A model generated the notes under the pieces. That model had not been told where the DNA came from. It saw only the letters and a list, made by a program, of their open reading frames with translations, and ran no database searches. DNA of 64,000 nt from Myxococcales bacterium (GTDB taxonomy: Bacteria; Myxococcota_A; Polyangia; Polyangiales; Ga0077539), in contig JAEUKH010000023.1 of assembly GCA_016792845.1 (NCBI GenBank), positions 62,001 to 126,000 of the forward strand. Reading direction: 5' to 3'. Within the stretch, counting starts at the first letter, position 1; each line of letters opens with the position of its first letter. Both the position numbers and the translations under genes were made by a program. This document shows positions 26,859-35,337 of the stretch, piece by piece.

Positions 26859-27866
26859 ATGAGTGCCACCAAGGCAGAGTCGGGCAGCGCCTCGAAGGCT
26901 TCAGTCGAGGCCTTCGCGCGCGATTTGAACGCCGTGAAGGCCGAGGTCGCCAAGGTGATCGTCGGCCACGATGAGATCGTCGAGGGGGTGCTCACCTGCC
27001 TCCTCGCGGGGGGCCACTGCCTCCTCGAAGGGGTGCCGGGCCTCGGCAAGACCGCCCTGGTGAAGACCCTCGGGCAGGCCCTCGACCTTCGCTTCTCGCG
27101 CATTCAGTTCACCCCCGACATCATGCCCGCTGACATCTTGGGCACCCAGGTCATCGTCGAAGCGGCGCGCGGCACCAAGGGCTTCGAGTTTCAGCGCGGC
27201 CCCATCTTCGCGAACCTCGTGCTCGCCGATGAGATCAACCGCGCGACCCCGAAGACGCAGTCTGCGCTCCTCGAAGCGATGCAAGAGCAGTCGGTGACCG
27301 TGGCCAAAGAGACCCACAGGCTTGAGCAACCCTTCTTCGTCCTCGCGACGCAGAACCCGCTCGAAATGGAGGGCACCTACCCCTTGCCCGAGGCCCAACT
27401 CGATCGGTTCTTCTACAAGCTCCTCGTGCGCTACCCGGGCCGCGACGCGCTGCACGCGATCTTGGAGCGCACCACGAGCACCCACGAGACCGCCGTGTCG
27501 CCGGTGCTGTCGGCCGCGCGCATCGCGTCGTTGCGGGCCCTGGTGCGCGAAGTCCCGGTGGTGCGGTCGGTGCAAGAGCTGGCGGTGCGGCTCGTGCTCG
27601 CGACGCACCCTGAGAATGAAGAAGCGACCCCAAAGGTGAAGCAGTTTGTGCGCTTCGGGGCCTCGCCGCGCGGGGCCCAGGCTGTGCTCCTCGCGGCGAA
27701 GATTCGCTGCCTCTTTCAAGGGCGCTTCGCGGCCTCGCACGATGACATCAAGGCCGTCGCGCTGCCGGCCTTGCGGCACCGGGTGATTCTCAACTTCGAG
27801 GGCGAGGCAGAGCGGGTGGCCACAGACGCCGTGCTCGGCGAAGTGCTCGGGTCGTTGAAGGTCTGA
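26859..27866 (+). CDS. moxR: MoxR family AAA+ ATPase
   Basis: A 335-aa AAA+ protein: Walker A GVPGLGKTALVK (about residues 59-70), then FTPDIMPADILGTQV, Walker B LVLADEINRATPKTQSALLEAM, sensor FVLATQNPLEMEGTYPLPEAQLDRF, and the C-terminal lid domain. MoxR proteins work as chaperone-like ATPases on VWA-domain partners. The two partners lie directly downstream (DUF58 then a VWA membrane protein), spaced 7 and 6 nt apart, giving a tight operon. Start ATG 26859, 20 nt after the upstream stop. Confidence 0.95.
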   Translation: MSATKAESGSASKASVEAFARDLNAVKAEVAKVIVGHDEIVEGVLTCLLAGGHCLLEGVPGLGKTALVKTLGQALDLRFSRIQFTPDIMPADILGTQVIVEAARGTKGFEFQRGPIFANLVLADEINRATPKTQSALLEAMQEQSVTVAKETHRLEQPFFVLATQNPLEMEGTYPLPEAQLDRFFYKLLVRYPGRDALHAILERTTSTHETAVSPVLSAARIASLRALVREVPVVRSVQELAVRLVLATHPENEEATPKVKQFVRFGASPRGAQAVLLAAKIRCLFQGRFAASHDDIKAVALPALRHRVILNFEGEAERVATDAVLGEVLGSLKV

Positions 27867-27873
27867 GCGGGCG

Positions 27874-28797
27874 ATGGGGTGGTTCGACCGATGGCGTCGC
27901 GCGCGGCAAGTCGAGACGGCTCGGGCCGAGCTCTTCGATGAGACCTTCCAGCGGCGGCTCGAATACCTCCAGGTGGCCGCGCGGAGGCTCTTCGCCGGGC
28001 GCCTCAGGGCCGAGCGAAAGACCCGCAAAGCGGGCAGCGGGCTCGAATTCGCCGCACACCGCGAGTACACCGCGGGCGACGACCTCAGGGCCCTCGATTG
28101 GAACGTCTACGCCCGCTCCGAGCGCCTCTTGCTCAAGCAGTTCGAAGAAGAAGAAGACCTCACCATCGCGGTGCTCGTCGACTGCTCGGGCTCGATGCTC
28201 CACGGCCCGGCGAAGTTCGATCACGCCCGCCGACTCGCCGCGGCCCTCGCCTATGTGGGCCTCGCGAACCTCGACCGGGTGGCCCTCTACGGGGTCAACA
28301 CCCGGGTGCTCAAGCGGCTCCCGCCGGCCCGCGGCAAAGGGCAGATCTTCAAGGTCTTCGACTTCCTCAGGGGGCTCGAATGCGGCGGTGAGACGGCCTT
28401 GGCCGACGCGGGCCGCAGCTTCGGCGCCGAACAGAAGCGCCGCGGCGTCGCCATCGTGGTGAGCGACCTCTACGACCCCCAAGGCTTCGAGCGCGGCATC
28501 AACGCCCTGCGGTATCAGAAATTCGAGCCCCTCGTGGTGCACGTCATCGACCCCGACGATCGCGCGCTCGACGAAGAGGGCGACCTCGTTTTGGTCGACG
28601 TCGAAGACGGCCACGCGCGCGAGGTGACGCTCACCGAGGCCATGCGCAGACGCTTCGGCGAGGTGCACGCCGCGTGGTGCGCCGAGGTCGAGGCCTTCTG
28701 CAAAGCCCGACAGATCGCCTACGCGCCCGCGCGGGTCGATCAGCCCTTCGAAGACCAGGTGCTGACCCTCTTTCGCCGCATGGGCCTGGTGGGCTGA
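27874..28797 (+). CDS. DUF58 / VWA-like domain protein
   Basis: A 307-aa soluble protein with the DUF58 signature: GLEFAAHREYTAGDDLRALDWN near residue 55, then a VWA-type metal site LVDCSGSM (about residue 107), and FVFD-like IFKVFDFLRGLECGGETAL. DUF58 proteins are partners of MoxR ATPases in Bat-type operons linked to envelope stress and protein maturation. Here it is the second gene after moxR and 6 nt before the VWA membrane-protein gene. Start ATG 27874 is the first start after the moxR stop. Confidence 0.9.
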   Translation: MGWFDRWRRARQVETARAELFDETFQRRLEYLQVAARRLFAGRLRAERKTRKAGSGLEFAAHREYTAGDDLRALDWNVYARSERLLLKQFEEEEDLTIAVLVDCSGSMLHGPAKFDHARRLAAALAYVGLANLDRVALYGVNTRVLKRLPPARGKGQIFKVFDFLRGLECGGETALADAGRSFGAEQKRRGVAIVVSDLYDPQGFERGINALRYQKFEPLVVHVIDPDDRALDEEGDLVLVDVEDGHAREVTLTEAMRRRFGEVHAAWCAEVEAFCKARQIAYAPARVDQPFEDQVLTLFRRMGLVG

Positions 28798-28803
28798 GGC
28801 GCG

Positions 28804-30705
28804 ATGGATCTCCTCGGGTTACCCGCGACGCAGCTCGGCCCCCTCGGCGCCGCCGTGGGAGGCGCGGTGGTGGGCCTGTACCTCCTCAAGCTGCGCCGCC
28901 GCAGGGTGGCCGTGCCCTACGCGCGGCTCTGGGAGCGGGTCGTCAAGGAGCAGCCCAGCGCGTCGCTCTTCGCACGGCTTAAGCGCTTGATTTCGCTGTT
29001 GATTCAGCTCGCCGTGGTGGCCGCCCTGGTGCTCGCCCTGGGCGACCCGCGGCCCACCGGCGCGGCCCGCGCGGGGCGCAACATGGTGGTGCTCGTCGAC
29101 GCGAGCGCGAGCATGAAGGCCCTCGACGAGCCGGGCGGGCGCATCGAGGCCGCGCGCCGCGCGGTGCGGCGTCTCGTTCAACAGATGGGCCCCGCCGACC
29201 GCATGCTGGTGGCGCAGTTTGACGCCGAGGTCACGGCCCTCGCGCCGATGACCGACGACGTCGAAGCCCTCGACGACGCGGCCTCGCGGCTGACAGCCCA
29301 CGACACCCGCGGGGCCCTCGGGCGCGCCCTCGCGTTCGCGCACGACGCCCTCGGCGAGCTGCCCAACCCCGAGGTCATTCTCATCTCAGACGGAGCCTAC
29401 GACGCCGCCACCTTGGGGGCGCTCGGCGCGGGCCACGAGGGTCACCCGCTGCGCTTCGTGGGGGTCGGCCGTCGCGGCCGCAACGTGGCCGTGAGCGCCT
29501 TCGCGGTGCGGCGGTATCCGCTCGACAAATCGCGCTACGAGGTCTTCGTCGAGGTCACGAGCTACAGCGCCCAGCGCGAGAATTTCTCGCTGCGACTCGC
29601 CGTCGACGGCACGCCGCTAGAGTCGGTGAGGCTCACCCTTGAGCCCGGCGCCTCGGTGCGACGCACGCTCGAAAACCAGACCGGCGCGAACCAGTCGCTC
29701 GAAGCGCGCATCGTCTTCGCAGACGGTCAACAAGACGACCTCGCGGTCGACGATGTGGCCTGGGCGACCCTGCCGCCGAGGCGCCGCGCGCGGGTGCTCG
29801 CGGTGAGCGAGAACAACCGCTACCTCGAAGCCGCGCTGCTCCTCGACGACTACCTTGAGGTCACCGAGGCGCGCAGAGAGACCCTCGCGTCGGCCCTGGC
29901 CAACGGGCGCTTCGACGCCGCCGTGGTCGACCTCGAGACGGCCCCGCTGCCGCCGACCTTGCCCGCGCTCTACCTCCGTCCGGGCCCCGAGAACAGCCCC
30001 CTCGCGCGCGCGCCCGCCCTCGTGAACGCGCCCCCCGGGAGCGCCCTCGGATTCGAACAGATTCAGCGCGCCCACCCGCTCTTGCGCTACACCAGCGACC
30101 TCGAAGAGGCCCACATCGGTCGCATGGCGCGCTACACCCCCGGCCCGGGCGATCGGGTGCTGGCGACGAGCCTCGGGGCGCCGCTCCTGGTGGCCGGGCA
30201 GCGGGCCGAGGCGCGCTTCGCGGTGCTCGCGTTTGACGTGCGAGAGAGCGATTTCGCGCTCTTGGTGTCGTGGCCCGTGCTGGTGCTGAACGCCATCGAC
30301 TGGTTCGCCGGCGAAGACCCCGCGTACCTCTCGTCGTTCGAGACGGGTCAGACCTGGCGGGTGCCCGTGCTCGAGGGCGTCGCGATGGCCGCGGTGACGA
30401 GCCCCTCGGGGCAGTCGATCAGGGCCCCGGTGATCGACGGCCGCGCGGTGTTCTTCGGCTACGAGGCGGGCCTCTACCGCGTGACCGCGGGCCGCCAGAC
30501 GGTGCTCGTGGCGGGCAACCTCCGCGAGCCGCGCGAGTCGCAGTGTCAGCCCGCCGCGACCTTGACCCTGGGCGGGCGGAGGCTCAGCGCGCCGGTGCCG
30601 GGGGCCTTGGGGCTGCGCCGCGAGCTCTGGCGGAGTCTCTTGATCGCGGTGCTGGTGGTCTTGTTGGCCGAGTGGGCGACCTGGCATCGACGGGTCACGG
30701 TCTGA
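28804..30705 (+). CDS. BatA-type VWA membrane protein
   Basis: A 633-aa protein. N-terminal hydrophobic helix (about residues 10-30) and a second one (about 60-80, LISLLIQLAVVAALVLALGD) place it in the membrane, with the VWA domain between residues about 95 and 270: MVVLVDASASM is the metal-ion site (DxSxS) and VILISDGAYDA a later Asp block. A Pro/Ala-rich beta region follows, and a C-terminal hydrophobic helix (LLIAVLVVLLAEWATW). The arrangement fits BatA-like proteins in MoxR/DUF58 operons. It is the last gene of the operon; a secreted protein gene follows after 35 nt. Confidence 0.88.
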   Translation: MDLLGLPATQLGPLGAAVGGAVVGLYLLKLRRRRVAVPYARLWERVVKEQPSASLFARLKRLISLLIQLAVVAALVLALGDPRPTGAARAGRNMVVLVDASASMKALDEPGGRIEAARRAVRRLVQQMGPADRMLVAQFDAEVTALAPMTDDVEALDDAASRLTAHDTRGALGRALAFAHDALGELPNPEVILISDGAYDAATLGALGAGHEGHPLRFVGVGRRGRNVAVSAFAVRRYPLDKSRYEVFVEVTSYSAQRENFSLRLAVDGTPLESVRLTLEPGASVRRTLENQTGANQSLEARIVFADGQQDDLAVDDVAWATLPPRRRARVLAVSENNRYLEAALLLDDYLEVTEARRETLASALANGRFDAAVVDLETAPLPPTLPALYLRPGPENSPLARAPALVNAPPGSALGFEQIQRAHPLLRYTSDLEEAHIGRMARYTPGPGDRVLATSLGAPLLVAGQRAEARFAVLAFDVRESDFALLVSWPVLVLNAIDWFAGEDPAYLSSFETGQTWRVPVLEGVAMAAVTSPSGQSIRAPVIDGRAVFFGYEAGLYRVTAGRQTVLVAGNLREPRESQCQPAATLTLGGRRLSAPVPGALGLRRELWRSLLIAVLVVLLAEWATWHRRVTV

Positions 30706-30740
30706 CCGCGGCCCCGTTTGCGGGTACACTCCGCGCCGAG

Positions 30741-31439
30741 ATGAACCACTTCGCTTGGGTCTGTGCAGGGGCGCTCACCGTGGCCTCGCAGGTCGCCGGG
30801 GCCCAGACGCCGCCCTCTCCGTGGGGCGCGCCGCCGCCCATGACCGCCGCCGACCCCTACGCCGCGCCGCCGAACCCTCAGTGGGCCGGGCAAGCCCAGG
30901 CGACGCTCCTGCCTCCCGGGGCCGCGCTCGCGGGGGCGCCGATGCCGCCTGCGCCCATGCCGCCGATGCGCTGCTCGATCCCGTCGAGCGGTCGATGGGC
31001 GGTCGAGATGGGGGTGTCGTTCGGGGCCGCCGCGGCGTCGATCTTGTTGCCCCTCTCGCTGGTCGATTTCTCGCGCGAAGACGACGTGCTTTTGGCCATG
31101 GGCGTGGGCGCGGTGTCGTACCTCTTTCTCACGCCCCTCGCGGTCTGGAGCACGGGCAACGCCCTCGGCGGCGACGGCAGCTACTGGGCCACCTTCCTCG
31201 GCAACATGCTCCTCGGCGGCTTCGGCGCCCCGCTCGGATACGAGCTCTCGACCTTGCCCAACTGCCCCCCCGGGGTGCAGCGCATCGCCCCGCCGGGCCT
31301 CTTCTCAGCGCGCCCGACCCCGCACCCACGGCGCTACGGCCTCACCGCGCCCCCGAGCCCCGCCCACCGGTTCTTGCCTTTGGCCGCGCCCACCACCCGC
31401 GGCGAGGGCCTCCTCGTGGGTGCGACGCTTCAGTTCTAG
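30741..31439 (+). CDS. Secreted Pro-rich protein, possible outer-membrane protein
   Basis: A 232-aa product with a signal peptide (FAWVCAGALTVASQVAGAQ), a Pro/Ala/Met-rich spacer to about residue 78, and a region with two or three hydrophobic stretches (GVSFGAAAASILLPLSL, VGAVSYLFLTPLAV, FLGNMLLGGFGAPLGY). It ends in LQF, an aromatic C-terminus as in many barrels. No family recognised. ATG 30741 is chosen because the signal peptide starts there; a longer frame overlaps the BatA-like gene. It ends at TAG; it may be co-transcribed with the Bat operon or have its own promoter. Confidence 0.65.
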   Translation: MNHFAWVCAGALTVASQVAGAQTPPSPWGAPPPMTAADPYAAPPNPQWAGQAQATLLPPGAALAGAPMPPAPMPPMRCSIPSSGRWAVEMGVSFGAAAASILLPLSLVDFSREDDVLLAMGVGAVSYLFLTPLAVWSTGNALGGDGSYWATFLGNMLLGGFGAPLGYELSTLPNCPPGVQRIAPPGLFSARPTPHPRRYGLTAPPSPAHRFLPLAAPTTRGEGLLVGATLQF

Positions 31440-31654
31440 CGACCCTCTCAGCGCCCGCCCGAGGGCTGAGGGCTTCGGCCCCGCTGGGTACAACCCTCCC
31501 ACCTCTGCGAACAAGGTCGTGATCGGCGTGGGTGTCGTACCGTGTGCTCCGAGGGTGTAGATCAGGTCACGCTGTAGATGCCCAGAAACACTGCGAAATC
31601 ATCGAGTTGACGGAAGTCTCCCGCGCTGGCACGCCGTCTGAAACGGCACCGCAC

Positions 31655-32617
31655 ATGGCGACGCGCGACCTCTTGGGCATGGCGGCACTGTGTCTCTCAG
31701 CGATGGCCTGCGCCCCGCTCGACGAAGCGGCGCCGCTCGAAGACAACAGCGCCGCCGAGATCGTCAACGGCAGCGAGGCCGACGATCTGCCCTGGGCGTG
31801 CACCCTCTCGACGGGGCGCTCGATCTGCTCGGGCACCCTCATCGCGTCGAACATTCTGCTCACCGCGGGGCACTGCGTCGACGGCCCGGGCCCGTGGGTG
31901 GTGCGCTGCCCGTACAGCACCGACACCGCCTCGGTGCGCGCGAGCGCCGCCGCGTACGCGCCCAACTACCCGAACCGCGATGACCCCGGGCGCGAGACCA
32001 TCAACAACACCCTCGGCTCCGACCTCGGCCTCGTGCGCCTCGACCGCGCCCTGCGCGAGCACCGCGTCGCGCGGCTCGATTTCTCGGCCCTCAGCACCGG
32101 CCGCACGGTGCACGCGGTGGGGCGCATCAACAACGGCACCGCGACCAACGCGCTCTTCCGCAGCGCGAGCTTCGCCCTCACCTCGCACGACCGCCGCAAC
32201 GGGTTCTACGCCAGCGTCGACCGTACGGTGATCCAAGCGGGCGACTCGGGCGGCGGGCTCTTCGACGCGCGCACCGGGGCTGTTGCCGGGGTCAACTCGG
32301 CGGGGGTCGACGCCGCCTTCTGCCGCCGCGGCATGGCCTGCGACTCCTGGGCGGCCCTCGCGCCGGCCCAGCGCTGGGTGACCGACACCCTCGCGCAGAT
32401 GGGCGCCACGACCGTCGCCGCGCCCGCCCCCAGCGCGCCCCCCGCGGGCGCGAGCGACCCCTGCGCCGCGGCCCGAGACTGCGGCGCCTGCACCCGGCTC
32501 CCGACCTGCGGGTGGTGCGACGGGCAGTGCCGCACCGGGAGCCGCTCTGGCCCCACGGGCGCCGTCTGCGGGCTGAGCCCTTGGGCGTGGGTCAGCACCC
32601 AGTGCAGCGCGCGGTGA
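31655..32617 (+). CDS. Trypsin-like serine protease lipoprotein
   Basis: From ATG 31655 the product is 320 aa: a lipobox (LSAMAC) anchors an S1-type protease. The catalytic triad is visible as TAGHC (His), SDLGLV (Asp) and AGDSGGG (Ser). After the protease domain comes a Pro/Ala linker and a Cys-rich tail (CGACTRLPTCGWCDGQC), likely a disulfide knot. The frame is open upstream to 31532, but the lipobox start is the biologically sensible one. It is a clear paralogue of the next gene in the same direction (both have MxC lipobox, TAGHCV, GDSGGGLFD); a tandem duplication is inferred. Confidence 0.88.
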   Translation: MATRDLLGMAALCLSAMACAPLDEAAPLEDNSAAEIVNGSEADDLPWACTLSTGRSICSGTLIASNILLTAGHCVDGPGPWVVRCPYSTDTASVRASAAAYAPNYPNRDDPGRETINNTLGSDLGLVRLDRALREHRVARLDFSALSTGRTVHAVGRINNGTATNALFRSASFALTSHDRRNGFYASVDRTVIQAGDSGGGLFDARTGAVAGVNSAGVDAAFCRRGMACDSWAALAPAQRWVTDTLAQMGATTVAAPAPSAPPAGASDPCAAARDCGACTRLPTCGWCDGQCRTGSRSGPTGAVCGLSPWAWVSTQCSAR

Positions 32618-32733
32618 ACGGCGTCCAGGGGGCTCCACCCCGCGATGGCCAGTTTTGGCCACCCACTGTGAGCTGAAGTCTAGAGTTTTCAATAGGTTAC
32701 AGCTTGGCAGGGGCCGTGCGTAGGGGCGGGGCC

Positions 32734-33726
32734 ATGCGATGCCTGTTGACCTTGTTTCTGCTGTGCTCGGTGTTCGGATGCGCGCCCGTCGACGAGGGCG
32801 TCGAGGGCCCCTCGGTGGAGCCCATCGTGCGCGGGCGCTTGAGCAGCCGTCGGCCCTCGGCGTGCCTCCTCGACGGGGCCCGGCGACGGTGCAGCGCGAC
32901 GCTGATCGCCCCCGACCTTGTGATCACCGCGGGGCACTGCGTCGCGCCCGGAGAGCGGTACACCGTGTGGTGCGCGAACGAGGCCGCGTCGGTGGCGGTG
33001 AGCGCGTGGTTCTACGCGCCCGAGTACCCCAACCGCGAGGCGCCCACGCGGCGCACCATCGACAACGACGCGGGCCCTGACCTGGCCCTCGTTCAGCTCG
33101 CCCGGCCCCTCGACGAGGCGGTGCCTGCGACGCTCGGCGCGGGCGCGGCCCTCGTGGGGCGCAGGGTGCGGGCGTACGGCAGGGTTCACCGTCAAGCGGT
33201 GGGCGAGGCGATCGTGCAGAGCGGGCGCTTCGTGCTGACCCATCGCGACCCCCGGCGTGGGTTCTACGTGGGCGCCGACCGCGTCGTGCTCGAACCCGGA
33301 GACTCCGGCGGAGGTCTCTTCGACGACGACACCGGCGAGCTCCTCGGGGTGGCCTCGTCGGGCACCGGCTCGGGGCGCTGCCTGCCGGGGCAGCTCTGCG
33401 ATCTGTGGTGTGTGTTCTCGCCGGTCGGGCAGTGGCTGCGCGAGGCCCGCGACGCGGCCGAGGCCCGAGAGGCCCGGCGACGTGTCAGCCGTCTCGGAGC
33501 GCCAGGTAATCTTCAGGCTTCGCCCCGTCGAGGGCCGTCGGCGGGGGCGGCGGCGCGCCGCGATGAAACGCCCCTTCGAGCGCCTCAAGCCACGCCGTCG
33601 AGCACAGGGCGTCGCCCCCGAGCCACCAGCCCTCAGCCCCTCGCCACGCTTCAATCGCCCCGATCGGAACCGCCAGCCGACCCACTGGCTCATAGCCCGC
33701 GGGCACCGGGTCATCATCGCGGGTGA
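32734..33726 (+). CDS. Trypsin-like serine protease lipoprotein, second copy
   Basis: A 330-aa product starting MRCLLTLFLLCSVFGC with a lipobox. It shares TAGHCV (His), PDLALVQL (Asp) and EPGDSGGGLFDDDTGELLGVASSG (Ser) with the upstream protease, but lacks that gene's Cys-rich tail. After SPVGQWLREARD the last 85 or so residues are Arg/Ser/Pro-rich and unlike a protease; they overlap the convergent LplA-like gene by 242 nt. A one-base frame change near 33470 would give an earlier stop at about 33515, so the tail may be an artefact of a lost stop or frameshift. Confidence 0.8.
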   Translation: MRCLLTLFLLCSVFGCAPVDEGVEGPSVEPIVRGRLSSRRPSACLLDGARRRCSATLIAPDLVITAGHCVAPGERYTVWCANEAASVAVSAWFYAPEYPNREAPTRRTIDNDAGPDLALVQLARPLDEAVPATLGAGAALVGRRVRAYGRVHRQAVGEAIVQSGRFVLTHRDPRRGFYVGADRVVLEPGDSGGGLFDDDTGELLGVASSGTGSGRCLPGQLCDLWCVFSPVGQWLREARDAAEAREARRRVSRLGAPGNLQASPRRGPSAGAAARRDETPLRAPQATPSSTGRRPRATSPQPLATLQSPRSEPPADPLAHSPRAPGHHRG

Positions 33727-34354
33727 CCGGCGCCGCGAGCCCGACCGGGCCCAACGTCTCAGTCGTGAGGGCCCGCGCCCCGAAGGCCGCGACGGCTTCC
33801 TCGACCGCCGTCACCACCGCGTCGAGGCCCTTGCCCCGGTGCGTGAAGGCCGCCGCGCCGGGGTGGGCGAGGGCGGGGCGCGAGCACCCCAAGATCACGT
33901 CGACGAGCACCGCCCCCCGGGCGTCGAGCGCGTAGCCGAGCAGCGCGACCGGCGCGTCGCCCTGCTTGATGCAATCTCGGCCGTGGTACCGCGCAGGCGG
34001 CCCGAAGCGCGAAAACGCTCGAAGAAAGGGCCGAACGTTGCGGTTGAGGAGCGTCTCGGGGGTCGCGTCGGCGGCCAACGCGTCGACCGAGGGCAGGGCG
34101 AGGGTGAACCACAACGCAGCGCCCCGCAGCGTCGCCGCCGGGCCCGTCGTGGCGCGACGGTACGCGAGCCCCGCGCCCGAAGGGAGCTCCGAGCGTCGCC
34201 GCTGCCGCGCCCCCAAGAGCGTGACCTCGGCGTCGAGCGTGCGCGAGACCAGCCAACACTCGCCGCGGTGCGCGCGGGCCAGGAGCGGCGCGTAGGCGGC
34301 CACCGCAGCGGGCGCCGAGTCGTCGCCGCGAGTGCAGAAAAGTTGGCTGATCAC
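33485..34354 (-). CDS. LplA/BPL-like cofactor ligase-fold protein (divergent)
   Basis: A 289-aa protein whose layout resembles lipoate/biotin protein ligases: AYRRATTGPAATLRGAALWFTLA (compare the RRxTGGGAV...LxF block), NRNVRPFLRAFSRFGPPARYHGRDCI (compare the family's G.xND(I/L)...G.KI), and VLVDVILGCSRPALAHP. The catalytic Lys region is not convincing, so I call the fold only tentatively. It is translated from GTG 34354 and sits 6 nt downstream of the secreted protein gene on the same strand, so the two may share a transcript. Its 3' end overlaps the convergent protease gene. Confidence 0.5.
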   Translation of the reverse strand: MISQLFCTRGDDSAPAAVAAYAPLLARAHRGECWLVSRTLDAEVTLLGARQRRRSELPSGAGLAYRRATTGPAATLRGAALWFTLALPSVDALAADATPETLLNRNVRPFLRAFSRFGPPARYHGRDCIKQGDAPVALLGYALDARGAVLVDVILGCSRPALAHPGAAAFTHRGKGLDAVVTAVEEAVAAFGARALTTETLGPVGLAAPVTRDDDPVPAGYEPVGRLAVPIGAIEAWRGAEGWWLGGDALCSTAWLEALEGAFHRGAPPPPPTALDGAKPEDYLALRDG

Positions 34355-34360
34355 AATGGG

Positions 34361-35182
34361 TTAGCGCATCCCGGGGGGGCGCTCGTTGTCGAGCATCGGC
34401 GGCTGCGACACCGGCGTCGCTTGCGGCGGCGGCGCGGCGTTGCTCGGGGCGGCGCGACCGCCCGGGGCGCCGTTGCCCTGCACCACCACGGTCGTGCCAT
34501 TGGGCGCGTGAATGCGCGCGATCTCGTTCGGCAGCGTGTACGCCGGGAAGTCGACGTACAGCATGCTCAGGCCCGCCCCGCCGGCCTCTTGCGACACCCG
34601 CGGCGCGACCTCGGCCCTGAGGGTCATCACCAGGTCGAGCCCGTCGCGGCCCGAGCGCAGCACGGCCTGGGCGAGCGGCGTCTCGAAGGCCGCGGTCTCA
34701 AGCGGGCGGCGCGTGTTCGAGCGGAGCGCGATGGCGTGCGCGAGGTGAATCACCCGCACCCCCGACCGCGGCGTGCTCTCGGTCACCGTCACGGGCTGCG
34801 TGGTCGCCAAAAAGAGCCGCGAGCCCCCTGGCACCATCTGAAAGCCCGGCCAGGCCACCACCGGGTTTCGCGCCCCGCGACGCAGGCCCAACATCCGCGT
34901 GAGACCCGGAGAGAGCCGCGGCATCCCCGGCGCGAGCCCCGCGTACTCTTCCGGGCGACGGCCGCGGGTGAGCCCCTGAGCCCCCGCCGAGGGCTGAACC
35001 GCGCCCTGATTCGACGCCGTCGGCATCACCGCGATGGCCCCGTTGGGGTTGTTCGTGTTGGTCGCGGTGGGCGGCGGCGCGCCCCCCGTGGGCCCCACCA
35101 CCGAGTAGCCCTGACCCCAGGCCAGCGGAGCCACCATGCAGAACGTACACACCAGAGCCGCACGCGAGGGGTGAATCTTCAC
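34361..35182 (-). CDS. Secreted protein with AMIN-like domain
   Basis: From GTG 35182 the product is 273 aa with a signal peptide (AALVCTFCMVAPLAWGQ), a Pro/Thr/Asn/Gly-rich spacer to about residue 90, and a beta-rich domain: SRLFLATTQPVTVTESTP..VRVIHLAHAIAL, then GLDLVMTLRAEVAPRVS and MLYVDFPAY. The pattern of short hydrophobic strands ending in a YVDFP motif resembles AMIN-type domains of secretins or amidases; this is a weak match. ATG 35218 is an alternative start. It ends with TAA. Divergent from the histidine kinase gene (155 nt). Confidence 0.55.
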   Translation of the reverse strand: MKIHPSRAALVCTFCMVAPLAWGQGYSVVGPTGGAPPPTATNTNNPNGAIAVMPTASNQGAVQPSAGAQGLTRGRRPEEYAGLAPGMPRLSPGLTRMLGLRRGARNPVVAWPGFQMVPGGSRLFLATTQPVTVTESTPRSGVRVIHLAHAIALRSNTRRPLETAAFETPLAQAVLRSGRDGLDLVMTLRAEVAPRVSQEAGGAGLSMLYVDFPAYTLPNEIARIHAPNGTTVVVQGNGAPGGRAAPSNAAPPPQATPVSQPPMLDNERPPGMR

Positions 35183-35337
35183 CCGCCGATTGCAGCACAC
35201 CCGCGCACGCTCGGGCAACTTGCAGACTCGCCCGAAGCGACTTCGCCGCCGAAGCGGGCGAAGGGGTTGACAAGAAACCGAGCCCAGGGCCCCACTGAAC
35301 GAAGTATGCTCCCGCCCCGAGAGCTGCGATCGCCCGC

